A stretch of DNA of 64,000 nt from Gillisella taibaishanensis (GCF_001938985.1 NZ_MKIN01000022.1:1219340-1283339), one strand, 5' to 3'; positions 27,575-38,655 are shown, numbered from the stretch's first letter. The notes: generated by a model from the letters alone, not told the origin. Made by a program: numbers and translations.

Positions 27575-28039
27575 CTATTCGACCAGGGAAAGCTGCCTGT
27601 TGCGGATGGTGTCGAGTTCCGACGTGGTAGCACGAAGACGCTCCGCAAGGGCGCGGCTGAATTCCATGCTCATGCGTGGGCTGTCGGCCATGACCTTGCC
27701 AAGACAGTCCTTGGCGATGCGGAGAACTTCGACATTGGTTATAGCGCGTGCGCTCATTCGGCGGGGTCTGTTGCAGAGCAACGACATCTCACCAATGATC
27801 GATTGGCTTTCCGCCTCACCAACCATCGCCTCGCCGTCAGGGGTATTGGTCACGAGATGAACTTTTCCAGATAGAATGACATAGGCAGCGTCGCCACTAT
27901 CACCCTGCTGGAACAACATGTCGCCAGCGCTATAGGTCGCGCGTTGCGAGGCAAAGGCCAGAAGCTTCAATTTACACGGATCAACCTGCTTAAAATACGG
28001 GATATTCCGTAAAAGCTGAACTTCGTCCTTCAACAACAT
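27575..28039 (-). CDS. Cyclic nucleotide-binding domain protein (no DNA-binding domain)
   Basis: Protein of 154 aa with one CRP-type cNMP-binding beta-roll: FQQGDSGDAAYVILSGKVHLV, then the phosphate-binding-cassette region GEMSLLCNRPRRMSARAITNVEVLRI. The C-helix continues to the end and there is no helix-turn-helix, so it is a stand-alone sensor or regulatory subunit rather than a transcription factor. It lies 39 bases downstream of the degenerate ABC protein gene on the same strand, suggesting joint expression. GTG 28048 is an alternative start. The PBC has GEMSLL and PRRMSAR, so Arg is present, but ligand identity is unknown. Confidence 0.82.
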   Translation of the reverse strand: MLLKDEVQLLRNIPYFKQVDPCKLKLLAFASQRATYSAGDMLFQQGDSGDAAYVILSGKVHLVTNTPDGEAMVGEAESQSIIGEMSLLCNRPRRMSARAITNVEVLRIAKDCLGKVMADSPRMSMEFSRALAERLRATTSELDTIRNRQLSLVE

Positions 28040-28078
28040 GCCTGCCACCCACTTCCCGGTTTTCGGTGGCCTGTCCCC

Positions 28079-30799
28079 TCATGCCACCAGCGACTTGAAA
28101 ATATCATTTTCATTGCCCAAAGCCTCGAACGAGCCGTCCGCAGCCAAGGAACCGTTGTCGAGTATCAGAACACGATCAAAGTTTTTTGACAATGACATGT
28201 TCGATAAAACCCAAAGGATTGAGGGATCATTGTCCTGCTCGCGCAAAAATGCAAGCACATCCTTAACAATATCCTCTTGAACACGGGCATCCAGCCCAGG
28301 CAGTGCCTTGTTGAAGATATAATAGTCGCAACGGCGCACCAGCGCCCGCGCGAGGTTGAGCTTGTGACGCTGGACGATCGTCAGTCTCCGTCCACCGCTG
28401 CCGATGTCAAACTCGAGGCCGAGCGCCAGAAAGCGCTCACGCAGACCTTTCTGCGCGCTGAGTTGGCCGGCGAGGTCCCGGAACTGGCCCAGCGCCTCTG
28501 GATTGCGATGGACGAGCTTGCCGAAAATCACGTTCTCGCGCAGCGTCGCCGCCGCCATGTAGCGATGCGGATCGTAGCGCTCGATGCTGCGGCGGAGGTC
28601 CGACGATAGATTGTCGTGGAACAGGTCGCGCGCCGCCACGATCTTGTCCATCACATCAGGTGTCAGCACGCCCAAACGATAGCGCGGCTCGACATAATTG
28701 AAGGACAGCCGGATCATTGCACGCTGCTCTTCTTCCGTCGGCTCCGGCCGAGCGCGGCTCTGCAGGCGCTGGAGGATCTGCTGGTAGAAGATCACATCGT
28801 CCGAGTTGAGTACGTCGAGCTGCTGGAAGAACGGATGATCGGCCGGGAGGCCGCCGAAGATTTCCACCAGGTTCTCGGCAATCATGAAGCCCATTTCATA
28901 GAACAGGCTGAGCAGGTTGGCGCGCTCAAGCACGTCGTAGAAGTAATCGCTTTGATGCACAAAAACAGGCCCTTCCGAGAGGGGCCGCATCGTGCCGAAC
29001 AGCAGGTTTTCGCCCACCGTGGCCTCGGCATTGTAAGCACTGGGATCGAAATGCACCACGAGATTGGCCATGCCCCTGCGCTGCAACTCGTCGCGCAGGG
29101 CCAGCCGCAGTTCCACCACCTTTTCCGTCAGATCGGGGTAGTCGTGGGGATCGACAACGGAATGCAAGGCAAGTTCCATGACGTCCTGGGTCAGCTGCAC
29201 CGCATCCAGCGCCGTCAGGATCGAGTTTTTCAGATCGGTCGGTTCGCCGCTCAGTACCGACGTCGCGCGCCGGTCGATCCAGTCGGCATTGGTATCCAGG
29301 TCACTGTTGTCAGACAGTTGTGCTTCCTTGAGGTCCCAGCGACGCCGGATCGCCTCGCGCCCGGAATAATGAACCGAATTGGTCGGCGCATGCTTCAGGC
29401 CGTAGATCAGGTTTTCCTTGAGACTGCCGTGGAAGAAATAACCATCGGCCGAGACGTAGGAGATCGTCCGCCCAGTCACCGATTCTGGCAATTCCAGCAG
29501 GTCCACATCGCCAAGGGTCACCTTGCCCGACACCGGCCAATTCAGTCGGCCAATCGCTTCCGCCATAATCTCAGCGCCGACGCCATGATTGTCGATAGCG
29601 GCTATCGTCTCACCAGGGCCGATCTTCAGATTGAAATTCTCAAGCACCTTGGCGCCACCACCGTCGAGCAGCGTCACGTTCTGGAAGACGATCTGGCCGG
29701 GATGAGCTGTCGGGCCGGGCGGCGCCATCGCCTGCAGGGCCGGCTCGATCATTTGGGCTGGCTCGAACTGTTCGAGCACCTGTTCGTATTTGACCTGAAC
29801 GTCCTGACGCGACTGATCCCAGTCGATCAGTTCCTTGAGGGGACCGGGTAGGTCCTTGTAGGCATTGATAACAGCGACCAGCTGGCCGACGTCAAGACTG
29901 CCTTTCAGCGCAAAATAGCCGCCGATGGAATAGAACAGAAACGGCGTCAGCTGCGAGAGGAAGTTGTTGAAGAATTTGACGAAGAACTTCCAGCGGTAAA
30001 GCTCGTAGCGGATCTTGAAGATCTCGCCGAGCCTGCGTGAAATATCGGCTCGCTCATAGTTGGAGGTGTCGTAAGCGTGGATCGTACCGACACCATCGAC
30101 GATCTCGCCGACCTTGCCAGCCAATTGCCGGGCCTGGAGCTGGCGCTGGCGACCGAGGATCAGCAGGCGCCGACGCATTTTCGGAATAATGCCGATTTGC
30201 AGGCCGACCATGGCGCCGGCGATCATGCCGAGCCAGAAGCTTTGCAGAAAAATGAAAAACAGCGCCGCCAGCGCCTGCCCGCCCAGCATGGTCGGCTGCA
30301 CGAAGGCATCACCGGTAAAGCCGCCGAAAGGTTCCACCTCGTCGCGAACCATGGTCGAGACTTCGGAGGAGTGGATCTGCTTCACATAGCTTGGCGGGAA
30401 GCGCAGGACCCGGTCGACCAGTTCGTAACGGATACGGCGCAGCAGCCGCTCGCCGAGCCGGCCCTTGTAGGTATTGATGTAGAATTTGAACAGGCCGTTG
30501 ATGATGACGAGCAACAGGAAAACGCCGCTCAGCGCCATCAGGCTCGACATTCGGTCAAGCGGAATGCCGCCGAAGTTCAAGGACCAATCGGTGAAAGGCA
30601 CGGTCCAGTTGAAGGCAAACAGCGACTGGTGGGCATCGGGCGACTCGAAGCCGCTCCCCTGGATCGGTCCGTTGATAATGCGCTTGGGCAGATCGAAAGC
30701 CAGAAAGTAGGGAACCATCGACAGCAGAACCACCGCCAGAACCCAGATCTGCTGCTTGCGCGTATGCCGCCATATGTAGAGGAGTAGGCTTTTTTCCAT
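28079..30799 (-). CDS. ABC exporter-like protein with degenerate, enlarged nucleotide-binding domain
   Basis: Protein of 906 aa. Residues 1-345 form an exporter-type transmembrane domain (helices near 18-36, 85-108, 172-204 and 280-300). The nucleotide-binding half has lost its catalytic signature. The Walker A position reads AAIDNHGVGAEIM (401-412), with no GK(S/T). The Q-loop glutamine is Ala451. The signature is GSGGRR (800-805), where only SGG survives. Walker B ends in IFNKALPGLD, with no catalytic Glu. The H-loop reads VLSNMS with Asn867 for His. About 300 extra residues (470-750) separate the Q-loop region from the signature. A motif like T(L/V)xEN(L/V)(I/L)(Y/F)G occurs three times (458-467, 593-602, 751-760). 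ATP hydrolysis is unlikely; a regulatory or scaffold role linked to the neighbouring cNMP protein is inference. Confidence 0.85.
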   Translation of the reverse strand: MEKSLLLYIWRHTRKQQIWVLAVVLLSMVPYFLAFDLPKRIINGPIQGSGFESPDAHQSLFAFNWTVPFTDWSLNFGGIPLDRMSSLMALSGVFLLLVIINGLFKFYINTYKGRLGERLLRRIRYELVDRVLRFPPSYVKQIHSSEVSTMVRDEVEPFGGFTGDAFVQPTMLGGQALAALFFIFLQSFWLGMIAGAMVGLQIGIIPKMRRRLLILGRQRQLQARQLAGKVGEIVDGVGTIHAYDTSNYERADISRRLGEIFKIRYELYRWKFFVKFFNNFLSQLTPFLFYSIGGYFALKGSLDVGQLVAVINAYKDLPGPLKELIDWDQSRQDVQVKYEQVLEQFEPAQMIEPALQAMAPPGPTAHPGQIVFQNVTLLDGGGAKVLENFNLKIGPGETIAAIDNHGVGAEIMAEAIGRLNWPVSGKVTLGDVDLLELPESVTGRTISYVSADGYFFHGSLKENLIYGLKHAPTNSVHYSGREAIRRRWDLKEAQLSDNSDLDTNADWIDRRATSVLSGEPTDLKNSILTALDAVQLTQDVMELALHSVVDPHDYPDLTEKVVELRLALRDELQRRGMANLVVHFDPSAYNAEATVGENLLFGTMRPLSEGPVFVHQSDYFYDVLERANLLSLFYEMGFMIAENLVEIFGGLPADHPFFQQLDVLNSDDVIFYQQILQRLQSRARPEPTEEEQRAMIRLSFNYVEPRYRLGVLTPDVMDKIVAARDLFHDNLSSDLRRSIERYDPHRYMAAATLRENVIFGKLVHRNPEALGQFRDLAGQLSAQKGLRERFLALGLEFDIGSGGRRLTIVQRHKLNLARALVRRCDYYIFNKALPGLDARVQEDIVKDVLAFLREQDNDPSILWVLSNMSLSKNFDRVLILDNGSLAADGSFEALGNENDIFKSLVA

Positions 30800-31096
30800 C
30801 AGCTGCTAATCACGCGGGACCACGGTTCGTGCCGGAGAGCGCCTGGCGCCGTCCATTCAAGAGAGTTGTTTATAAGGACAAGCAGCGCTGCCGGAAAGCC
30901 ACCCTGCCCACCAGTCTAGCAAAAAAACCGCCGCACTGCACAAAAGTGATGATCGGTGACCACCAAACAGGCATTACCACCCATCTCCTCCCCGCAATGA
31001 GCGCGGGATAAGCCTCTGCGCACGTGCTTTCGCCTGGAGCAGAATATCATATGCCGCTAGAACGAAGGACATGAAAATGAGCCGGATTGCAACCTC

Positions 31097-32236
31097 ATGA
31101 AAATCCTTCATACAGCCGACCTGCATCTCGGGCGCCAGCTGAACGGTTTGTCGCTGGAGGAGGATCATGCCGTCATTCTCGACCAGATCCTGGACGCGCT
31201 GATTGCTACACGCGCGGATATTCTGATCATTGCCGGCGATATCTTTGACCGCGCAGCGCCACCGGCAACGGCCGTACGCCAGTTCAACCACTTCCTGTCA
31301 CGGGTTGCGAGCGAAACGGAGGCTGCCGTTGCGATGATTGCCGGCAATCACGATTCTGCCGACCGCATAGGCTCCATGGCCGTGATGACCGACCGCCGCC
31401 GCGCCCTGATCCAGGGACCGCTGCTGCGTGCTGCCCCTCCCCTCGTGCTGGAGGATAGCCACGGACCGGTGGCATTTTCCGCCCTGCCCTTTGCCTATGA
31501 ATATGCCGCCCGCGACTGTTTTTCCGATCCGACCATCGCCATGCCCCAGGATGTGCTGTCCGCCCAGATAGCCGACGCCCGCGCCCTCCTTCCGGCTGGT
31601 GCCCGCTGGGTGGTGATCGCCCATGCCTTCGTCGCCGGTGGCGAAAGCGGCGAGAGCGAGCGGCCGCTTGCGCGTGTCGGCGGCATCGAGACCGTCTCGC
31701 CCGAGACCTTCGCCGGCGCCCATTATGTGGCACTCGGCCATCTGCACCGGCCACAGACGGTGGGCGGCGACCACATCCGCTATTCCGGCTCGCCGCTCGC
31801 CTTCAGCTTTGGCGAGGCCCACGAGCAGAAATCGATGACGGTGGTTGATCTCGATGGCGGGGGCAAGGTCCAGACCGAGATCATTGCTTTCAGCCCGCCG
31901 CGCGCCGTACGCCTGCTGCGCGGCACGCTGGCCGAACTGCTCATGCAGCCGCCGTCTCACGACATCATCAAAGCCGTGCTGACCGATACCACCCCGCAGA
32001 TCGACCCGATGCGGCGGCTGCGCGAGGTGTTTCCCAATGCCTGCCAGCTCAGCTATGCCAGGGACGAGCGGGCGCCGGAGCTGAAATTCGCCATCAGTCA
32101 TGCAGCGCCCGCCGATCCCATGCAGGTGATTGCCGATTTTGTCGAACAGGTCCGTGACGAGCCTCTTTCGAATGCCGAAACCGACCTGGTGAAGGTGGCG
32201 CTCGCCGATCTCGATACCGAGGAGAATGCCGCATGA
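31097..32236 (+). CDS. sbcD: Exonuclease SbcCD, nuclease subunit SbcD (Mre11-like)
   Basis: Mre11-type metallophosphoesterase (379 aa) that with SbcC cleaves hairpin and protein-blocked DNA ends. Metal-binding motifs are complete: D8 and H10 in HTADLHLG, D48 in AGDIFDR, GNHD (83-86) and GHLHRPQ with H215/H217. ATG 31097 begins MKILHTADLHLG, as in other SbcD proteins. The stop overlaps the sbcC start by four bases (ATGA). The 297 bases upstream hold no recognisable gene and should contain the promoter. Confidence 0.95.
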   Translation: MKILHTADLHLGRQLNGLSLEEDHAVILDQILDALIATRADILIIAGDIFDRAAPPATAVRQFNHFLSRVASETEAAVAMIAGNHDSADRIGSMAVMTDRRRALIQGPLLRAAPPLVLEDSHGPVAFSALPFAYEYAARDCFSDPTIAMPQDVLSAQIADARALLPAGARWVVIAHAFVAGGESGESERPLARVGGIETVSPETFAGAHYVALGHLHRPQTVGGDHIRYSGSPLAFSFGEAHEQKSMTVVDLDGGGKVQTEIIAFSPPRAVRLLRGTLAELLMQPPSHDIIKAVLTDTTPQIDPMRRLREVFPNACQLSYARDERAPELKFAISHAAPADPMQVIADFVEQVRDEPLSNAETDLVKVALADLDTEENAA

Positions 32237-35200
32237 GACCTGTCCGTCTGGTGTTGCAGGCTTTCGGCCCCTATGCCGGACGCCAGGTGATCGACTTTCA
32301 GGAAGCCGTCGCAGCTGGCCTGTTCGGCATCTATGGCCAGACCGGATCGGGCAAATCGACGATTTTCAGCGCCATGAGCTTTGCGCTGTTTGGCGAGGCG
32401 GCGCGGTCCGAGCAGGAAACGATCTCACTGCGCTCCGACCACGCCGCGCCCGACCTGCCGACCGAAGTCGAATTCGTCTTCGAACTCGGCGAGCGCCGCT
32501 ATTTCATCCGCCGCCGTCCCGACCAGATGCGGCCGAAACAGCGTGGCGGCGGCGAAACCCGCGATGCCCATGAGGCCTGGTTGTTCGATGCCACCGGTCT
32601 GCCGCTTGCGGATATCGGCGCCGACAAACCCGGCAAGCGTCTTGCGGAAAAGAAGGTCGGCCTGGTACGCGAGGCCGTCACCAACCTGCTCGGCTATGGC
32701 CCCGAGCAGTTCAAGCAGATCGTGCTGTTGCCGCAGGGACGGTTTGAAGCCTTTCTTGCCGCCAAGACCCAGGAGCGCCAGGATATCCTTGGTGCCCTTT
32801 TCGATGTCTCACTGTATCGCAGGCTCGCGGGCAAGCTGAAGACCGAGGCAGAGGTCGCCGAACGCCAGGTGCGTGACGAACGGGCCGTCTGCCTTGGCCG
32901 CCTTGCCGCCGATGGTTTCGAGAGCATGGCGGCACTCGACCAAGGCATTGCCGAGGCCGCTGCCCAATTCGACGAAAAGCTGCAGACCGAGCAGCATCGC
33001 CGAGCTGATCTCGCCGCTGCCCAAGCGCAACTGCATGAGGCCCGCGCCACCGACGACCTGTTCAAGGCCGCCGCTCAGGCTCGACAGGCACAACAGCGCA
33101 GTCTCGACCGCGCGCCAGAAATTACCGCCCTCAAGGCGCAAGTGACGGCGGCCGAACGCGCACGCGTGCTGGCCGAAAACGAAGATCGGGTCGTCGAGGC
33201 CGAGCGCGAGTGGAACGCGGCAAAGACCAGTCTCGAAAACCTCAAGACACTGGAGACCAGGGCATTCGACAAGGCGCAGCAGGCCAGTGATCTCCATCGC
33301 CAGCATCTTGCCGGCAGGCAAGAGATGGACGCCCTCAGGCGCAGCATCGAGCAATTGCAGCGTGACCGTGACATGCTGGCGAAAGCAGCCGGGCTTGCCG
33401 GCGAACTCGAGGCGGCACAGCGCTACACCGGCGAAATCAAGGACGCATTCGAGACGCTTGAAACCGATCTCGCCCGGCGGATCGCCAAGCGGCAAGGCGA
33501 GGAACAGGCTCTGAAACAGGCGCGCCTTGTCCAGGACCAGCGCCAGGTGCTGACAGCAAGGCTTGCGACGCTGGAGCGCGATTTGAAGCAGGCAGAAATG
33601 CTGGAGCGCGCCGAACGGGATCTCACCCAGGCGCGCCGTCGCCAACAAGACGAAATGCACCGTCAGGCCGAGCGCCAAAAGGCCAGTGCCGAGGCGGCTA
33701 CCCAGTTCGAGGCCGCCGAACGCCGGCTGGCCTCGGCCCAGGCCCTGCACCTCGCGGCAAAGCTTGCGCCGGGCGCCCCCTGCCCGGTCTGCGGCGCCAC
33801 CGACCATCCGCAGCCCGCCGAGGGCGACAGCCGCCACGCCGGCCTCGACCAGGCATTCCGCCAGGCAAAGCAGGCGATGGACGCCGCCTATCGCGACGAA
33901 CAAACGGGGGCAGCAAACATCGCTTCGGCAGATGCGACCATCGTCGAGCGGGAACGGCAGCTATCGGAATTGGAGCGGCCGGAACGCGATACCCAAGCGC
34001 TGCGTCAGGACTGGGAGGAGACCGGCGGCGCGCTGAAGGCGCTGGGACCGGCAATCGACATCGCCATGGCAGAAGCCCGCCTGGAGGCCTTTGCAAAAAA
34101 CATTGCCGAAGCCGACGCCGAATTGCACAGGCGCCGCGATCTGCTTGCCACCTCGAAAACCGAGACGAGCACGCTGCAAGCGCGACTGGCCGACATGCTT
34201 GACGGTATCGATCCTGTCTTGCGCGATCCCGCCGTGCTGGACCGCCGGTTGCGGCAATCTACAGAGCTGCTGGCGAACAGGGAAAAGGCCCTCCTCCAAA
34301 GCGAGCAATCCGCTACCGAAACTCGCGAGGCAGCCCTTGCGGCCCGCAAGGACCGCGAAGCCGGCGAAAACCGGCTCACTGACCGGCAGGAGCGGATGCA
34401 ACGGGAAATTACAATTTTCGAGACCCGGCTCACAGAGGCCGCGTTGACCCGCACCGATCTGCAGCGACTGAAACCGGCCATTGCGACACTCGACCGTGAC
34501 AAGGGAGTGATCGAGGAACATCAACGGGAACTGCATCGGATCGGCGAGCGGCTCGCGGAGCTGGAAACAGCGCTTGTCGGCAAGGAGCAGCCTGACATTG
34601 CGGCCCTCGAGGCCGGACGCGCTGTCGCGGAGGCCGCGTTGAAGGCGGCCTCCGATGAGCGCGCGGCGACGGCCGCCCGCGCCCAACATTTGCAGCGGCT
34701 GCGTCAAGACTTGTCGGATATCGCCCGCCGGCTGGACGAGGCCGAAGCCGCATCCGGCCCCTTGCGCGAAATGTCAGCGCTGTTCGATGCGCAGAACCGG
34801 CAGAAGCTGAAGCTGGAGACCTTCGCCATCGGCACCATGTTCGAACAGGTGTTGCGCGCCGCCAATCTGCGACTGGGTCCGATGACCAATGGTCGCTACA
34901 GGCTGGAGCGGGATATCGAATCCGGCGGACGCGGCAAGCGTGGGCTCGGCATCCTCGCCTTCGACGTCCATACCGGCAAGGCACGCCCGACTGCGACCCT
35001 GTCCGGCGGCGAGACCTTTATTGCAGCCCTGGCGCTTGCGCTCGGCCTTGCCGATGTGGTGGAAAGCGCCAGCGGCAAGGTTCGGCTCGATACGATTTTT
35101 CTTGATGAAGGCTTCGGCTCGCTCGACACGGAAAACGGCTCCGGCACGCTCGATCTGGTGTTGCAAGCGCTCAACAGCCTCGCCAGCCAGAACCGATCCG

Positions 35201-35307
35201 TCGGCCTTATTTCGCATGTGCCGCTGGTGCAGGAAGCCATTCCCAATGGCTTCTACGTCCGTAAGGACCGCGACGGCAGCCATATCGAGACGCGCAGCAT
35301 GATGTGA
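32233..35307 (+). CDS. sbcC: Exonuclease SbcCD, ATPase subunit SbcC (Rad50-like)
   Basis: SMC/Rad50-type ATPase (1024 aa). The N-terminal Walker A is GQTGSGKS (residues 35-42). Two long coiled coils flank the zinc hook CPVC (C517-C520) halfway along the chain. The C-terminal lobe carries LSGGE (from L923) and Walker B FLDEGFGSLD (D958, E959). All functional elements are present and the length is usual. It partners with SbcD in repair of palindromes and stalled forks. The gene is coupled to sbcD by ATGA. Confidence 0.95.
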   Translation: MRPVRLVLQAFGPYAGRQVIDFQEAVAAGLFGIYGQTGSGKSTIFSAMSFALFGEAARSEQETISLRSDHAAPDLPTEVEFVFELGERRYFIRRRPDQMRPKQRGGGETRDAHEAWLFDATGLPLADIGADKPGKRLAEKKVGLVREAVTNLLGYGPEQFKQIVLLPQGRFEAFLAAKTQERQDILGALFDVSLYRRLAGKLKTEAEVAERQVRDERAVCLGRLAADGFESMAALDQGIAEAAAQFDEKLQTEQHRRADLAAAQAQLHEARATDDLFKAAAQARQAQQRSLDRAPEITALKAQVTAAERARVLAENEDRVVEAEREWNAAKTSLENLKTLETRAFDKAQQASDLHRQHLAGRQEMDALRRSIEQLQRDRDMLAKAAGLAGELEAAQRYTGEIKDAFETLETDLARRIAKRQGEEQALKQARLVQDQRQVLTARLATLERDLKQAEMLERAERDLTQARRRQQDEMHRQAERQKASAEAATQFEAAERRLASAQALHLAAKLAPGAPCPVCGATDHPQPAEGDSRHAGLDQAFRQAKQAMDAAYRDEQTGAANIASADATIVERERQLSELERPERDTQALRQDWEETGGALKALGPAIDIAMAEARLEAFAKNIAEADAELHRRRDLLATSKTETSTLQARLADMLDGIDPVLRDPAVLDRRLRQSTELLANREKALLQSEQSATETREAALAARKDREAGENRLTDRQERMQREITIFETRLTEAALTRTDLQRLKPAIATLDRDKGVIEEHQRELHRIGERLAELETALVGKEQPDIAALEAGRAVAEAALKAASDERAATAARAQHLQRLRQDLSDIARRLDEAEAASGPLREMSALFDAQNRQKLKLETFAIGTMFEQVLRAANLRLGPMTNGRYRLERDIESGGRGKRGLGILAFDVHTGKARPTATLSGGETFIAALALALGLADVVESASGKVRLDTIFLDEGFGSLDTENGSGTLDLVLQALNSLASQNRSVGLISHVPLVQEAIPNGFYVRKDRDGSHIETRSMM

Positions 35308-35343
35308 CCGCGGTGACCGCGCTTGCCGCGATACGCGTTTTGA

Positions 35344-35634
35344 TCAGTGGATCGCCATGCTGACTGGCCGATAGGGATGGGCCGCCTGGAATTCAGAGAG
35401 CATGGCGGCCGCCTGTTCCAGGACCTGTTGCGAAGCATCCACATCGTCACGAGCCAGTTCATCGGCATTGAACCGGATAGCATTGGCCATATTACTTGAG
35501 ATGGTTGCGAACTGCCGGTCGCCTTCGACGAAGGCCTCGCGGGCCGTCCCTTCCAGCAGCCTGGCCATGTCGACCAAAATCTCCTCGCGTTCCTCGATGC
35601 TCAAATCCCTGATGGTCCCAATCTTTTCTTCCAT
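35344..35634 (-). CDS. Small helical protein of unknown function
   Basis: Predicted 96-aa, acidic, all-helical protein (MEEKIGTIRDLSIEEREEIL at the N-terminus). ATG 35634 is chosen because GGAG lies seven bases upstream; another ATG six bases earlier has no spacing to the same site. It has no cysteine, no membrane segment and no motif I recognise. It converges with sbcC. Codon use matches the neighbours, which supports a real gene, but function is unknown. Confidence 0.6.
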   Translation of the reverse strand: MEEKIGTIRDLSIEEREEILVDMARLLEGTAREAFVEGDRQFATISSNMANAIRFNADELARDDVDASQQVLEQAAAMLSEFQAAHPYRPVSMAIH

Positions 35635-35790
35635 TGCCATACTCCACAAATTCCATGTCCCAGTACATGCGGACACAAAGGTCTTCTCGCCGAGCTCATC
35701 AAGCCTCGGCGGGCGCAGACTGCGCCCTGCTTAGCAATTAGGAAGTCGAAAACCGCCGTTCAAGACCGGGCGAGCAAGTGGAACAAGACC

Positions 35791-36063
35791 TCAGTGAACC
35801 TGGAATTCCCCATCGATCTGGCGCCACTCGTTTGGGCCGATCAGGCGCTTGTGGCTGTAGCGGATCGAATGCAAAGGGCCGTCGAGATTGGCCTGCCAGA
35901 AATCCAGGAATTTGCGCATCTCGGGGAAGTCAGGGGCAAGGTCGTAATCCTGCCAGACATAGGTCTGCAGCACGGATTCGAAATCGGGAATGCGGTAGAG
36001 AATATGGGCGGTGGTCAAGCCATACCCGTTGAGCTGTCGCTCCAGATCTGATGAAAATCGCAT
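35791..36063 (-). CDS. Usg family protein
   Basis: Protein of 90 aa beginning MRFSSDLERQLNGYGLTTAH with the conserved HILYRIPDF and W-rich core (VWQDYDLAPDFPEMRKFLDFW). This matches the Usg family, widespread in alphaproteobacteria and without a firm biochemical role. GGAG lies seven bases before ATG 36063; the frame runs further upstream but without a good site. Divergent from groESL with a 317-bp intergenic region that holds the heat-shock control elements. Confidence 0.82.
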   Translation of the reverse strand: MRFSSDLERQLNGYGLTTAHILYRIPDFESVLQTYVWQDYDLAPDFPEMRKFLDFWQANLDGPLHSIRYSHKRLIGPNEWRQIDGEFQVH

Positions 36064-36167
36064 GCAAGATCTCCGTTTTGTGACAACCATCAAGGCTGAC
36101 TCAAACAGCGCGGAATTTCAACGAAAAACACCATCCCCAAAAATTTTTGTCATTTCTTTTCATGATG

Positions 36168-36194
36168 TTAGCAGCCAAAATCCGCGAGTGCTGA
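36168..36194. promoter_or_regulatory. CIRCE element (HrcA operator) of groESL
   Basis: TTAGCAGCC (36168-36176), nine bases, GAGTGCTGA (36186-36194). The consensus is TTAGCACTC-N9-GAGTGCTAA: two mismatches on the left arm and one on the right, with exact spacing. It sits 187 bases upstream of groES and predicts HrcA repression. Confidence 0.85.
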
Positions 36195-36211
36195 TTTTTT
36201 TGCGCTGATCT

Positions 36212-36244
36212 CTTGAATAGCGATTTCACCGAAACCAAATCTTG
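36212..36244 (+). promoter_or_regulatory. Candidate sigma-32 (RpoH) promoter for groESL
   Basis: CTTGAA at 36212-36217 matches the heat-shock -35 element. About 17 bases further, CCAAATCTTG at 36235-36244 partly resembles the alphaproteobacterial -10 (CCTATATTTG-like). It lies just downstream of CIRCE. The -10 match is imperfect. Confidence 0.4.
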
Positions 36245-36380
36245 CGCCGCCGATCGCTTCGCATGGAGGATCGGCGCCCGCTCCGGACTGGTCTCCCGGT
36301 CCGGACGATGGAACGGTTTGCGTTGAGAAAACTGTTTCAGGGGAACTATTGATCATCATCGTTTGTCCATGGAGGAAAAC

Positions 36381-36695
36381 ATGACGTTCCGACCGCTTCA
36401 TGACCGCATTCTCGTCCGCCGCGTCGAATCCGAGCAAAAGACCAAAGGCGGCATCATCATTCCCGACACAGCAAAGGAAAAGCCGCAGGAAGGCGAAGTG
36501 ATTGCCGTTGGCTCCGGTGCGCGCAACGAGGCCGGCCAGATCCAGCCGCTCGACGTCAAGGTTGGCGATCGCATCCTGTTTGGCAAATGGTCCGGCACGG
36601 AAATCAAGATCAACGGCGAAGAACTGCTGATCATGAAGGAAAGCGATGTCATGGGCATTATCGAAGCCCAGGCCCAGCTGAAGAGCGCTGCTTGA
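36381..36695 (+). CDS. groES: Co-chaperonin GroES
   Basis: 104-aa co-chaperonin that caps the GroEL ring. ATG 36381 follows GGAGGA at 36371-36376; the start at 36363 seen in the longer frame is less likely. The mobile loop ([18 protein letters not shown]) and the roof region are typical. The length is that of rhizobial GroES. First gene of the heat-shock operon under CIRCE and probable RpoH control. Confidence 0.97.
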   Translation: MTFRPLHDRILVRRVESEQKTKGGIIIPDTAKEKPQEGEVIAVGSGARNEAGQIQPLDVKVGDRILFGKWSGTEIKINGEELLIMKESDVMGIIEAQAQLKSAA

Positions 36696-36725
36696 GTCAG
36701 GTATTGAAGACCATCAGTCAGATAG

Positions 36726-38384
<1,659 letters not shown>

Positions 38385-38414
38385 TAGGCTTTATGACCTG
38401 CGCTCAATTGATGA

Positions 38415-38445
38415 ATGGTCCGCCCTACGGGGCGGGCCATTTTTT
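38415..38445 (+). terminator. Intrinsic terminator of groESL
   Basis: ATGGTCCGCCC (38415-38425) pairs with GGGCGGGCCAT (38430-38440), an 11-bp stem with one G-U pair and a TACG loop, followed by six T. Confidence 0.93.
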
Positions 38446-38655
38446 CTGTCAAGACGACCCGACCCCCGGCCCCCTGTGACGTGAAGCAAGCGAATAGCTC
38501 CCGTCAAAATTGCTGAATTTTTGTGCATTAATTTCAATTCATGTCTATGTGCTAATCAAATCTCAACCGCTTACCCCTAAAAACATACTGAAAATTGATT
38601 TTTATCAAGCTTGCCGGAGTCCGAGCTGCTTGAGAACAGTTAGGGTGAGACCAAG

